A DNA stretch of 64,000 nucleotides from Ulvibacter litoralis (lineage in GTDB: Bacteria; Bacteroidota; Bacteroidia; Flavobacteriales; Flavobacteriaceae). The notes below the pieces were generated by a model. That model made no database searches. It saw only the letters and a program-made list of their open reading frames with translations, and was not told the origin of the DNA. Position 1 is the stretch's first letter, and each line of letters begins with the position of its first letter. A program made the translations under genes and the position numbers. The DNA is taken from assembly GCF_900102055.1 (NCBI RefSeq), contig NZ_FNBA01000006.1, positions 1 through 64,000 on the forward strand, given 5' to 3'. This document shows positions 16,600 through 23,979 of the stretch, in pieces.

Positions 16600-17463
16600 T
16601 TGAAATCAGAATTGAGAATAAAAGTCATTGGAGTATTTGGAATATTTCTAATACTTATAAACGTTATTGGACTCTATTATATACATGGATATTATTCACC
16701 CTCTGGTATTATTGCTAATAATGTCTTGACATTTAATCTGTCTACAAAATGTGATTCTGTTGATAGATTAAATATTCTATATGAATCATCACGTTACAAC
16801 CTAGAAGAAAGTGTTTTTAATATTAAGTTTGATTCAACTAATTGTAAAAGCTTAAAAATGAATGTTATTGATGGCGTGGGGAGTTTAAATGATTATAGTA
16901 ATTCTGACCTAAAATCATTAGAAAGACAATTAAAAAATTTAGAAATGTATGACAATAGCAGATGGGTATATACAGGTCTTAGGTTCAATGTTAATAGTGA
17001 AATTGATAGTTACGGATCTAGTGGAATTGAAAGAATTGGATTTGCAGAATATAAATTTCACGCTAGATTATTTATAGATATACCTCACACGCAATATCCA
17101 CCCACTGTGACCTTTAATTGGGATTCCAAATATAAAGTTAATGATTTCAGTCCTAATATTCAGAAAGAACTTTCATATGGGGGAGGTAATAATTATTATA
17201 AAATAAATTCTGCAAAATTTAAGGAACGTACATTCCAAGATATAGACCCAGGCGATAAGAATAATTTAGAAGGATATTACTTCGGTTTTGAAATAACTGA
17301 CATTGAAAAAGAAAGAAAAAAAACAATGTATACAATAATATTTTCTACACTAATAGGTGTTGGTGTATCGATTTTTCTTGAGGCTATGCTTTCTGTAGAA
17401 ATTCTTCGACGATTTTCAAGCACCTTTAAAAAAACCAAACAAGAAATTGATGAAAACAACTAA
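16600..17463 (+). CDS. Unknown protein with terminal membrane segments
   Basis: The frame is open from 16510, but the first 30 codons are repeat DNA, so I use the TTG at 16600. The protein (288 residues) has an N-terminal membrane helix (VIGVFGIFLILINVIGLYYI) and a second near the C-terminus (TIIFSTLIGVGVSIFLEAML). A soluble region of about 210 residues lies between them (for example WVYTGLRFNVNSE, HARLFIDIPHTQYPPTVTFNW). Both ends would be cytoplasmic with the middle outside. No family was recognised. The unit ends with TACAGCCAAC at 17476, but its matching 5' tag is missing, perhaps through the damage at 16583. Confidence 0.6.
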   Translation: MKSELRIKVIGVFGIFLILINVIGLYYIHGYYSPSGIIANNVLTFNLSTKCDSVDRLNILYESSRYNLEESVFNIKFDSTNCKSLKMNVIDGVGSLNDYSNSDLKSLERQLKNLEMYDNSRWVYTGLRFNVNSEIDSYGSSGIERIGFAEYKFHARLFIDIPHTQYPPTVTFNWDSKYKVNDFSPNIQKELSYGGGNNYYKINSAKFKERTFQDIDPGDKNNLEGYYFGFEITDIEKERKKTMYTIIFSTLIGVGVSIFLEAMLSVEILRRFSSTFKKTKQEIDENN

Positions 17464-17475
17464 AAAGAAAAAAAC

Positions 17476-17624
17476 TACAGCCAACACCGTAAAATAATTA
17501 CAGCTTTTCCATAATTGCAGAATGTTTACTACTTAAAAAGTACTATTTTAGGTATCGGTTTACAACGAATTCCCTAGCGTTTTAAGCCGCACACTACATC
17601 AAACACAACAACTAACAAACATTT
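17476..17624 (+). repeat. attC-like site, class B, short
   Basis: TACAGCCAAC at 17476-17485 opens the site, which then follows the class B start closely (accgtaaaataattacagcttttccataattgcag, ttactacttaaaaagtac). Its 3' end (actaacaaacatttg) lacks the normal CCCGTT. It resembles the site at 15262 more than the others (both contain gaattccctagcgtttta), so these two are a local pair. Confidence 0.65.
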
Positions 17625-18138
17625 GAGAATAACCGCAGCATACCTACAAGAACATTATCTGATCGTATTCATTAAACTATCGATAGTTTGCTTGTTTAGC
17701 TATGCCTTGATTTCTGGAATTTCCAATGTAATAGACCATTTTAATATGGGTATCGATTCTACTGCAAATCCACTAGAGGAATACTTTTACATTGCAACAC
17801 ACTATTATTACTTGAGCGCTGCCTTCATCTTGCTACTTCCAATGGTCGGGATTTGTACGAATACTAAAGTGGGTTGGATTTTAATTCAATCCTATTTCTA
17901 CTTTTTAATTACAAATTTGGTGTTTCCGTTCACTCAGACGGAAGTAACAGATGTGTCTTTAAGTAGTTTACATAGCATCGCGTTCTTTCTCATACTTCTT
18001 AGTATCATACTAATGAATAAAAAAAGCATAAACAATCTCGTCTATGGAATTAAAAAATCGGAATTGATTCCTAAGAATACCATAGCTTCTGTAATCGGAA
18101 TTTCAATAACGATACTATTGGCTATTCTTAAAAGGTAA
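17623..18138 (+). CDS. Multi-pass membrane protein, full-length copy of a duplicated gene
   Basis: The TTG-initiated frame gives 171 residues with four predicted membrane helices (VFIKLSIVCLFSYALISGI; YYYLSAAFILLLPMVGI; WILIQSYFYFLITNLVF; LHSIAFFLILLSIILM) and a last hydrophobic end (IASVIGISITILLAIL). No family was recognised. Its last two thirds recur at 55035-55394 with about 90% base identity by eye, where the N-terminal part is missing. This copy is followed by an attC-like start at 18155, whereas the other is followed directly by a 120-bp repeat. Confidence 0.6.
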   Translation: MRITAAYLQEHYLIVFIKLSIVCLFSYALISGISNVIDHFNMGIDSTANPLEEYFYIATHYYYLSAAFILLLPMVGICTNTKVGWILIQSYFYFLITNLVFPFTQTEVTDVSLSSLHSIAFFLILLSIILMNKKSINNLVYGIKKSELIPKNTIASVIGISITILLAILKR

Positions 18139-18154
18139 GAAGTCTAAAAAACGT

Positions 18155-18330
18155 GTCGTAACAATGTTTACTAATCATAGTTTCTCCATAATTACGTAGG
18201 ATAATTAAGGTTTTAACATCGAAAAAATACGAACTCGTTTACGCTTATAAACTGCATGCTGAACCAGTTCCTTTCACCCAAGTAACGAGCGATACTATTC
18301 AGTTTGTAATTTGTTGCCCTAAAGTGTCAG
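18155..18330 (+). repeat. Degenerate attC-like site, class B left half
   Basis: GTCGTAAC at 18155-18162 is followed by aatgtttactaatcatagtttctccataattacg, a diverged copy of the class B opening. The right half is not recognisable and no CCCGTT end is present. The site lies between the duplicated membrane gene and the outer-membrane pseudogene. Confidence 0.45.
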
Positions 18331-18390
18331 GGGTGTAAATAAATTATGCGAAATTAGATGCTTCAGTTAATCCAAACAAATATAAAAAAT

Positions 18391-18978
18391 ATGAAAACAC
18401 TTTTTATCGCATTCATAGGGCTTCTTATGGTTTCTAACGTAGCACATTCACAATAGAGAGAAAAGGGAGCAATTGAATTAACTCCTAATGTTGGCTACTC
18501 CTTCGCGATGGTATTTGGAGAGGAAGATCCAGGTCGGGAACCCGTTTTTGGAGTACAATATGGACTTCTTGGAGATTTTTATTTAAACGATAGATGGAGT
18601 ATTCGCTCGGGGGTATCGCATTTCACATTAGGGTCTTCAACCCCTTACACTACATTAAAATTAAATTATCTAAACATTCCTGCGAATGCCAATTGGCATT
18701 TTGGAAGTGAGAAACACTGGAATTTGAATTTTGGTGTAACCCCTCAGTTTTTATTGAAAGCGACCGACGATGATAGAGATGTAATGGCATTTTATAAAAA
18801 CTTCCAATTGGCTTTTTCTTACGGCATGGGGTATAAAATTGAAGTCTCGGAGGGATTTGGAATCTTAATTGATTTGCAAGGATTGGTAGGTATCACCAAT
18901 AATTTAGAAGATGAAATAGAAATTAAACGCAGGAATTTGGGAGCGAGTTTAAATATTGGTGGCGTAATTGCATTGTAA
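18391..18978 (+). pseudogene. Outer-membrane beta-barrel protein with amber stop after the signal peptide
   Basis: The ATG at 18391 opens a good signal peptide (MKTLFIAFIGLLMVSNVAHSQ), and the frame stops at TAG 18454-18456 (codon 22). It then continues open for 174 codons in the same frame to 18978 with typical beta-barrel strands (ELTPNVGYSFAM, GVQYGLLGDFYLND, WNLNFGVTPQFLL, SLNIGGVIAL). The break falls exactly at the expected cleavage point, CAA TAG AGA. The most economical reading is a recent nonsense mutation (CAG or TGG to TAG) in a PorT-like/OMP_b-brl gene. A sequencing error is possible. Confidence 0.75.
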
Positions 18979-19031
18979 ATAGGGGTGCAGTAAAAAAGCA
19001 CTAGTACACAGTATTTAACAGGTATCTGAAA

Positions 19032-19152
19032 ACGTTTGGTAAACACTGTAGTACTTCAAAAAAAACCGTCAATGAGTGTGCTAAAACGGGGTGTTTTCAG
19101 AAATAAAAAATCACCTACTAAGGCTATAGTTCGAAATGTTTTGAGAGAAGTG
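19032..19152 (+). repeat. 120-bp intergenic repeat, copy 1 (upstream of Crp-like gene)
   Basis: From tttggtaaac to gaagtgc this stretch repeats at 55403-55523 with few differences (shared blocks: gtgctaaaacggggtgtttt, aaggctatagttcgaaatgt). The last part, tatagttcgaaatgtttt, recurs alone at 57195-57213, upstream of an AraC gene. Each copy ends 50-80 bases before a coding sequence, so a promoter or leader role is possible. Confidence 0.6.
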
Positions 19153-19200
19153 CGTAACTTTAATATGAACAAAACCTGTTATCAAAAATTATAAAATTCT

Positions 19201-19824
19201 ATGAAAGAGAACTTTTCTGATGAAGAAAATATATTATTTGATTTTTTCAATCAAGTATATCCACTTACAGAAACAGATTTTAGGCCTCTAGCAAAGGCTA
19301 TGAAAAAGAAAAAAATTAAACAAGGTGAAATTTTGTTGAATATTGGACAAATAGAAACTAAAACAAGTTTGGTTTTAAAAGGGTTTATACACCAATATTT
19401 AATTATTGATGGGAACTTATATACAATTGATTTTTCACTTGCTGGGATGAGTTTTAATAATTTTACGAGTTATATGGAAAATTCACCTTCAAATCAAATT
19501 CAAGAGGCGATAACAGATTCTGAAATTCTTTATTTTGAGAAAAAAGATATTGATAAATTTCTATTAGAAAGTCATCCGTTTTCATATATCTACACAAGAT
19601 TATTTGAACAAGTTCATTTGGAGCGCGAAAAAAGGTCTTTGATATTACAGCATAAAAATGCGAATAAGAGGTATGAACTTTTTTTGAATACAATTTCTAA
19701 GTCCAAAGTGTTTTTAGAGCAGGTGCCTCAAAAATTAATAGCCAACTATTTGGGGATGACACCCGAAACCTATAGTCGCGTAAAAAAGAAATACTTAAAA
19801 AAAAAGGATAAAGTGATTTCTTGA
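19201..19824 (+). CDS. Crp/Fnr-family transcriptional regulator
   Basis: The 207-residue protein has a cyclic-nucleotide-binding-like beta roll at about 20-125 (KKIKQGEILLNIGQIETKTSLVLKGFIHQYLI; SFNNFTSYMENSPSNQIQEAI), a dimerisation helix (SYIYTRLFEQVHLEREKRSLILQH), and a C-terminal helix-turn-helix (QVPQKLIANYLGMTPETYSRVKKKYLKK, about 172-199). As in most Bacteroidota members, the cAMP-contact residues of E. coli Crp are not evident, so the ligand is unknown. It may control the esterase gene that starts 58 bases downstream. Confidence 0.85.
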   Translation: MKENFSDEENILFDFFNQVYPLTETDFRPLAKAMKKKKIKQGEILLNIGQIETKTSLVLKGFIHQYLIIDGNLYTIDFSLAGMSFNNFTSYMENSPSNQIQEAITDSEILYFEKKDIDKFLLESHPFSYIYTRLFEQVHLEREKRSLILQHKNANKRYELFLNTISKSKVFLEQVPQKLIANYLGMTPETYSRVKKKYLKKKDKVIS

Positions 19825-19881
19825 TTTAGAATAAGTTTTAAATTTTAAAAATTTTGGATTTTTGATGTAAAATCTGAAATT

Positions 19882-20676
19882 ATGAAATATGTACAACTTC
19901 TTTTATTCTCGATTGTATTATTTAGCTGCTCTGATGATGATACTCTTGAAGTCCTAGGAACCACAGAAGAATTTATTGTCCAATCTTTAATTATAAATGA
20001 TAGTTACCCGATTTACGTTTTTATACCAGAAAATTATAATAGTAATTCGTCAAATCAATTAATCATTGCTTTAGATGGCGATACTCGGTTTAATTCTATC
20101 GCGAAAATCGTATCAGATAAAGTCCAAAATGGTCGTATCCCTCCTTCTATTTTTATTGCTATTGGTAATAATAAGCAAAGAAATAGAGATTATACACCTA
20201 CTGCATATGAACACGGTTCTGGTGGAGCTGAAAATTTTTACCACTTCATAAAAGATCAATTAATTCCTCTATTAGAAACAAAATATAATATTGACCCATC
20301 CAATAATAAAACATTAATTGGTCATTCTTTTGGAGGATTGTTTACTCAATACGTGATGGCTCAAGAAAGAGCTTTAAATCCATTTAACAAGTTTGTAGCA
20401 AGTGGCACATCATATTGGTATGACTCAGGAGTTATATTTAATTATGAGCAAATGTATGCAGACACACACCCAGATTTAGATGTGACCTTTTACAACGGAA
20501 TGGGAACGTTAGAAGGTGGGGTTATGTTGGCTTCCTTTGAAGAAATGAATCAACGAATGGATAATCGAGATTATCCAAATTTCAAACATAAAGGTGAATT
20601 AATAGAAAAAAGAGGACATAGTGGTTCTGCAAACAAAATATTTAAAAAAGGGTTAGATTATGTGTTTAACAATTAG
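19882..20676 (+). CDS. Alpha/beta-hydrolase lipoprotein, esterase family
   Basis: The protein (264 residues) begins with a lipoprotein signal peptide ending LFSC (Cys16). It shows the nucleophile elbow GHSFGGLF with Ser149, an oxyanion-region block ALDGDTRFN near the N-terminus and a C-terminal catalytic-type histidine in RGHSGSANK. The overall layout matches the putative-esterase family (PF00756), which includes enterochelin and Fes-type siderophore hydrolases and S-formylglutathione hydrolases. It is probably periplasmic or on the cell surface. The following outer-membrane gene starts 17 bases before its stop, so the two are co-translated. Confidence 0.83.
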   Translation: MKYVQLLLFSIVLFSCSDDDTLEVLGTTEEFIVQSLIINDSYPIYVFIPENYNSNSSNQLIIALDGDTRFNSIAKIVSDKVQNGRIPPSIFIAIGNNKQRNRDYTPTAYEHGSGGAENFYHFIKDQLIPLLETKYNIDPSNNKTLIGHSFGGLFTQYVMAQERALNPFNKFVASGTSYWYDSGVIFNYEQMYADTHPDLDVTFYNGMGTLEGGVMLASFEEMNQRMDNRDYPNFKHKGELIEKRGHSGSANKIFKKGLDYVFNN

Positions 20677-21241
20677 AAGTATTATAGTTATATGTTTTTT
20701 GTCCGCTAGTTCAATGCTATGGTCTCAAAAGGTAAATAACAATTCATTGGAGTTAGGGGTATTAGGAGCGGGCGATGAAGCATTATATTATGGAGGCTAC
20801 GGAAAGTATAATATTCCACTATCCCAAAACAAGCATTATTTTACACTTGGATTAGCTATTAGTTCATACTTTGACTTTAAAGGAGAGTCAGAACCAGAAG
20901 CCTATTTAAAAAATGATATTGATATGCGAATACTGCCAACAATAAATATTGGATATTCACTTAACTTTAAAAAGATACAGTTAAATTTTGAAGTTCCTTT
21001 AGGTCTCAGTTTTGCTGTTACAAAAGGAACCTTAGTTAATGAAAAGATTGGCTTTGAAAGAGACTTTTCTAATAATGAAACATTTTTTAATTATGGTTTT
21101 TCTTTTTCACCAAAATATAAATTTAACAATTCAAACAGTATTGGATTGTACAGCTTTTTACCATTAATTAATGACAAGGCGCAATCGGGGTATCAAATTG
21201 GAATAGGGTGGACAAAAACTTTTGTCAACAACGCACACTAG
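20660..21241 (+). CDS. Putative outer-membrane beta-barrel protein
   Basis: The 193-residue product starts with a signal peptide (IIVICFLSASSMLWSQ) and continues with alternating hydrophobic strands ending in aromatic residues (HYFTLGLAISSYFDF, INIGYSLNFKKIQLNFEVPLGLSFAV, FFNYGFSFSPKYKF, SGYQIGIGWTKTF), as in eight-stranded barrels. It overlaps the esterase gene by 17 bases in another frame. No specific family was recognised. Together they may be a surface esterase and its barrel partner. Confidence 0.65.
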   Translation: MCLTIRSIIVICFLSASSMLWSQKVNNNSLELGVLGAGDEALYYGGYGKYNIPLSQNKHYFTLGLAISSYFDFKGESEPEAYLKNDIDMRILPTINIGYSLNFKKIQLNFEVPLGLSFAVTKGTLVNEKIGFERDFSNNETFFNYGFSFSPKYKFNNSNSIGLYSFLPLINDKAQSGYQIGIGWTKTFVNNAH

Positions 21242-21435
21242 TTAGGCTTCTTGGGTTAGCTAGAAGTGTATCATAGTAAATAATTAACTATATTAGTTTT
21301 TGATAAAACGCTAAAGTTTACCTTCTTGCGTCTCACACAGCTCTGAATAATTGGAACTAAACAAAGAACTAAAAAGGTGTCGCTGCTTCAAGCCCTGCCT
21401 GCCGTAGGGAGGCGCACATTTCGCCAGCGCCTTTC
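21242..21435 (+). repeat. Degenerate attC-like site, class B right half
   Basis: After GTTAGGCTTC at 21242 the sequence joins class B in its middle (tctcacacagctctgaataattggaactaaa, aaggtgtcgctgcttcaagccctgcctgccgtagggaggcgcac). The first part and the ACAAACCCGTT end are missing, so no tag pair can be assigned to the lipoprotein unit that follows. Confidence 0.55.
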
Positions 21436-21546
21436 ACCAAAGTGCCAGCTATGTAAGGTGACAGTAAAACAAGCGATTTGCTTAACTGTGAGTAATTTAG
21501 ACGCAACCAAACGGCATAAAACACATCTAATTAAAAAATAAGAATT

Positions 21547-22098
21547 ATGAAAAAACTATTAATTTTTTTCGCGCTGATTGGATTCTTAACTTCTTGCTCA
21601 AATGATGATCCTGAAACTGATCCTCAAGAATTTGTTCCTGGAGAAGTATCTGTTGGAATTAAAAGTGGAACTGATATTAACAATCTATTCGATTTTATTA
21701 ATCAATTCGACCTCGAAGTTGATAATGTAAACTCATTAACTTTTACATCTGATTTACCTTCTGATAACCTACAATTTGTTTTGGATAATTTGAACGAAAA
21801 AAATTATACCAACGATGGCGTAAGTTGGTTCGTTACAGGTTATTTGCAGTATCAAACGAACCAAATATGGATATTTCCAAGGCTTTTTGATATAAATAAT
21901 ATAGATTATCAGCAAGATTGGCTATCATCTATGATCGAATTAGAATTGCACGACAATCACAATGTTGATTTGAATAGTGGTATTATTCATTTTAAAGTTC
22001 CTGTGGGTGAAGAAGTAGAATGGAAAAATAAATTCGAAATTTACGATATTGTTGAGTGGTCAGAATTAATTTACTTTTCTGATATTCAGACTAATTAA
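21547..22098 (+). CDS. Lipoprotein of unknown function
   Basis: The 183-residue protein has a clear lipoprotein signal (LIFFALIGFLTSC, Cys17) followed by an acidic spacer (SNDDPETDPQEF), which often marks surface-exposed lipoproteins in Flavobacteriia. The rest is a single domain with blocks PGEVSVGIKSGTDINNLFDFINQF and LNSGIIHFKVPVGEEVEWKNKFE. This recalls the beta-alpha-beta arrangement of peptidase propeptide/inhibitor-like domains, but no family is certain. It is the only gene between a degenerate and a good class B site. Confidence 0.65.
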   Translation: MKKLLIFFALIGFLTSCSNDDPETDPQEFVPGEVSVGIKSGTDINNLFDFINQFDLEVDNVNSLTFTSDLPSDNLQFVLDNLNEKNYTNDGVSWFVTGYLQYQTNQIWIFPRLFDINNIDYQQDWLSSMIELELHDNHNVDLNSGIIHFKVPVGEEVEWKNKFEIYDIVEWSELIYFSDIQTN

Positions 22099-22110
22099 AA
22101 GTAATAAAAC

Positions 22111-22365
22111 TACTTACAACAACCTATCAATACTCATAGCTTTTCCATAATTACAGCTTATTTAGTACTCAAAAAGTACTATTTTAGTCTTCCAAACAGT
22201 ATGAACTAGCTTGCCTGTCTGACCGGCCTTCCGGCAGGAAGGGTCTCACACAGCTCCGAATAATTGGAACTAAACAAAGAACTCAAAAGGTGTCGCTGCT
22301 TCAAACCCTGCTTGCCGTAGGAAGGCGCCAAGCGCTATAAGTAGCATACAAACCCGTTAAGCTAC
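22111..22365 (+). repeat. attC-like site, class B, full length (before higBA)
   Basis: TACTTACAAC at 22111-22120 is followed by a complete class B interior, including ctgaccggccttccggcagg and the terminal agcgctataagtagcatacaaaccc, and then GTTAAGCTAC at 22356-22365. ATAGCTTTT near the left end can pair with AAGCGCTAT near the right end (7 of 9), and GTAT-type bases near R'' can pair with ATAC near R'. Confidence 0.82.
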
Positions 22366-22402
22366 ATTTTCAGAAAAATTTTCAAAAGAAGAAAAATATA
22401 CC

Positions 22403-22422
22403 TACCTTTGGCGTTAGTAACG
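22403..22422 (+). promoter_or_regulatory. Promoter and small operator of higBA
   Basis: TACCTTTG at 22403-22410 fits the Bacteroidota -7 element. Directly after it lies the palindrome CGTTAGTAACG at 22412-22422, 8 bases before the higB start. The position over the transcription start is where a HigA-type antitoxin would bind, so the module can be expressed and autoregulated independently of its cassette position. Confidence 0.55.
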
Positions 22423-22430
22423 TCAAAGAT

Positions 22431-22712
22431 ATGATATTAACCTTTGCCTCAAAAGAGACTGAACAGATTTGGAACGGAATCCGAGTTAAGAAAATGCCGA
22501 TTGAAATTCAGAATGTCGGACGTCGAAAATTGAGAATGTTGAATAATTCACAGGACATTTCTGATTTGCGAATTCCTCCTTCAAACCGACTTGAAAAACT
22601 GACTGGAAAATTGAACGAGTATTACAGCATTCGAATTAACAAACAGTGGCGGGTTATCTTTGTTTGGGAAAAAGGAAATGCAAGTGAAGTGCAAATAATT
22701 GATTATCATTAA
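22431..22712 (+). CDS. higB: HigB-family (RelE/ParE superfamily) toxin
   Basis: The 93-residue protein is of typical HigB length. It has FASKETEQIWNG near the N-terminus, the KLRMLNNSQDISDLRIPPSNRLEKLTG centre, and the C-terminal YYSIRINKQWRVIFVWEKG...VQIIDYH motif that marks the HigB/GraT type of ribosome-dependent mRNA interferase. The toxin precedes the antitoxin, as is characteristic for hig loci. HigA begins 11 bases after its stop. Its unit has complementary ends GTTAAGCTAC/GTCGCCTAAC (8 of 10). Toxin-antitoxin modules of this type are frequent cargo in superintegrons. Confidence 0.92.
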   Translation: MILTFASKETEQIWNGIRVKKMPIEIQNVGRRKLRMLNNSQDISDLRIPPSNRLEKLTGKLNEYYSIRINKQWRVIFVWEKGNASEVQIIDYH

Positions 22713-22723
22713 ACAACAATAAA

Positions 22724-23026
22724 ATGGAAAAGTTAGCAAATGTACACCCAGGAGAAATTTTATTTTATGAATTTCTTGAGCCATTGGAAATAACGGCCTA
22801 CCGACTTTCTAAAGATTTGAAAATCCCTCAAACTCGGATTTCTGAAATCATAAAAGGAAATCGCCGAATAACGGCTGACACTGCTTTACGATTAAGTAAA
22901 TATTTTGGAAACTCTGCTAAATTCTGGCTTGGAATTCAAGATGACTATGATATTGAGGAAGAAAAGGAAAATAAAGAAGCTGTATTGAACGAAATAATAA
23001 TGTACAAAGACAAAAACGTCGCCTAA
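22724..23026 (+). CDS. higA: HigA-family antitoxin
   Basis: This 100-residue XRE-type protein starts with the HigA signature VHPGEILFYEFLEPLEITAYRLSKDL, then a helix-turn-helix (IPQTRISEIIKGNRRITADTALRLSKYF) and the NSAKFWLGIQDDYDIEEEKE tail. It should neutralise HigB and repress the promoter at 22403. Its TAA stop codon (23024-23026) lies inside the R''-like tag GTCGCCTAAC at 23018-23027, so gene and cassette end coincide. Confidence 0.93.
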   Translation: MEKLANVHPGEILFYEFLEPLEITAYRLSKDLKIPQTRISEIIKGNRRITADTALRLSKYFGNSAKFWLGIQDDYDIEEEKENKEAVLNEIIMYKDKNVA

Positions 23027-23243
23027 CAACACATCAATAATCTTAACCTTTCCTATAATTACAGCTTATTTAGTACTCAAAAAGTATTACTTTAGGTGTC
23101 GGTATACTACAAACTAGCTTACCCTTCTGAGCTGCACATAGTTCTGAATATTTGGAACTAAACAAACAGCTCAAAAGGGTAACTGCTTTAAGCCCTGCCT
23201 GCCGTAGGGAGGCGCACGTTGCGCTACAAAAACGTTTAATTTA
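23018..23243 (+). repeat. attC-like site, class B
   Basis: GTCGCCTAAC at 23018-23027 pairs with GTTAAGCTAC at 22356 (8 of 10). The interior is class B (ttagtactcaaaaagta, ctgcctgccgtagggaggcgcac). The right end reads acaaaaacGTTTAATTTAA, a slight departure from ACAAACCCGTT, at 23234. Confidence 0.78.
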
Positions 23244-23271
23244 ATAACCCATTAGAGGTCATATTCGAAAA

Positions 23272-23808
23272 ATGAACTTGAAAGTAGACGTGTTTATAGA
23301 ATTACGAGAACTGAAAGTATCAGACTCAACTGAAATTTACAGAACGATTGACAGTCAAAGAAAATATCTAGGAGAATGGCTGCCGTTTGTGGAAAAAACG
23401 AAAAGCAGTAGTGATACGGAGGCGTTTGTGAAATCTGTAATAGACACACCAAGCCAAAACAAAGAGTTTACATTCACTATAAGAAAACAAAATGAATTTG
23501 TGGGCTTAATCGGACTTAGACCTACCGATAGGTTAAACAAAAAAACAGAAATTGGATACTGGTTATCTGAAAAGCATCAAAAACAAGGAATCGTAATAAA
23601 GTCTGTTCAAAGATTATGCGATTTTGCCTTTAATGAACTGGATTTAAATAGGGTGTCAATTAAATGCGCGGTTAATAACGAACCGAGCAAAAGTATTCCT
23701 AAAAATCTCGGATTCAAGTTTGAGGGAATTGAACGAGAGGCAGAATTAGTTTCTGAAAATGTGTTTAGAGATTTAGAAGTTTATAGTAAATTGAAAAAAG
23801 ATTACTAA
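23272..23808 (+). CDS. GNAT acetyltransferase, RimL/RimJ-like
   Basis: The 178-residue protein follows the GNAT_3 pattern: IELRELKVSDSTEIYRTID, NEFVGLIGLRPTD, KKTEIGYWLSEKHQKQGIVIKSVQRLCDFAFNELDLNRVSIKCAVNNEPSKSIPKNLGFKFEGIEREAE. The acetyl-CoA loop is HQKQGI, where Q/R-x-x-G-x-A is usual. The N-P-S-K-S-I-P-K-N-LGF motif is typical of ribosomal-protein serine acetyltransferases (RimL-like, YdaF-like). The true start may be the ATG at 23272. The substrate may be a ribosomal protein, an antibiotic or a toxin. Confidence 0.85.
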   Translation: MNLKVDVFIELRELKVSDSTEIYRTIDSQRKYLGEWLPFVEKTKSSSDTEAFVKSVIDTPSQNKEFTFTIRKQNEFVGLIGLRPTDRLNKKTEIGYWLSEKHQKQGIVIKSVQRLCDFAFNELDLNRVSIKCAVNNEPSKSIPKNLGFKFEGIEREAELVSENVFRDLEVYSKLKKDY

Positions 23809-23815
23809 AAAGTAC

Positions 23816-23929
23816 TACTGCCAATAGTGTGAAAATAGGATTCAATGAAGGTAAAATATTGTGTTTTCTAATCCTTAATCAAACCACAACAATTTAGAGG
23901 CGTTATTATACGGAAGTTACCAGTAATTT
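23816..23929 (+). repeat. attC-like site, short class C
   Basis: TACTGCCAAT at 23816-23825 follows the acetyltransferase stop, and GTTACCAGTAATTT at 23916-23929 opens the next unit. The 114-bp length is within the known range for attC sites. The segment ttttctaatccttaatcaaaccacaa at 23864-23889 recurs at 25171-25195, just after the next site. Confidence 0.68.
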
Positions 23930-23979
23930 AAACTGTAACAATTTTAAAAAAAAGTAATCTTTAAATGAAAACAAAGTAA

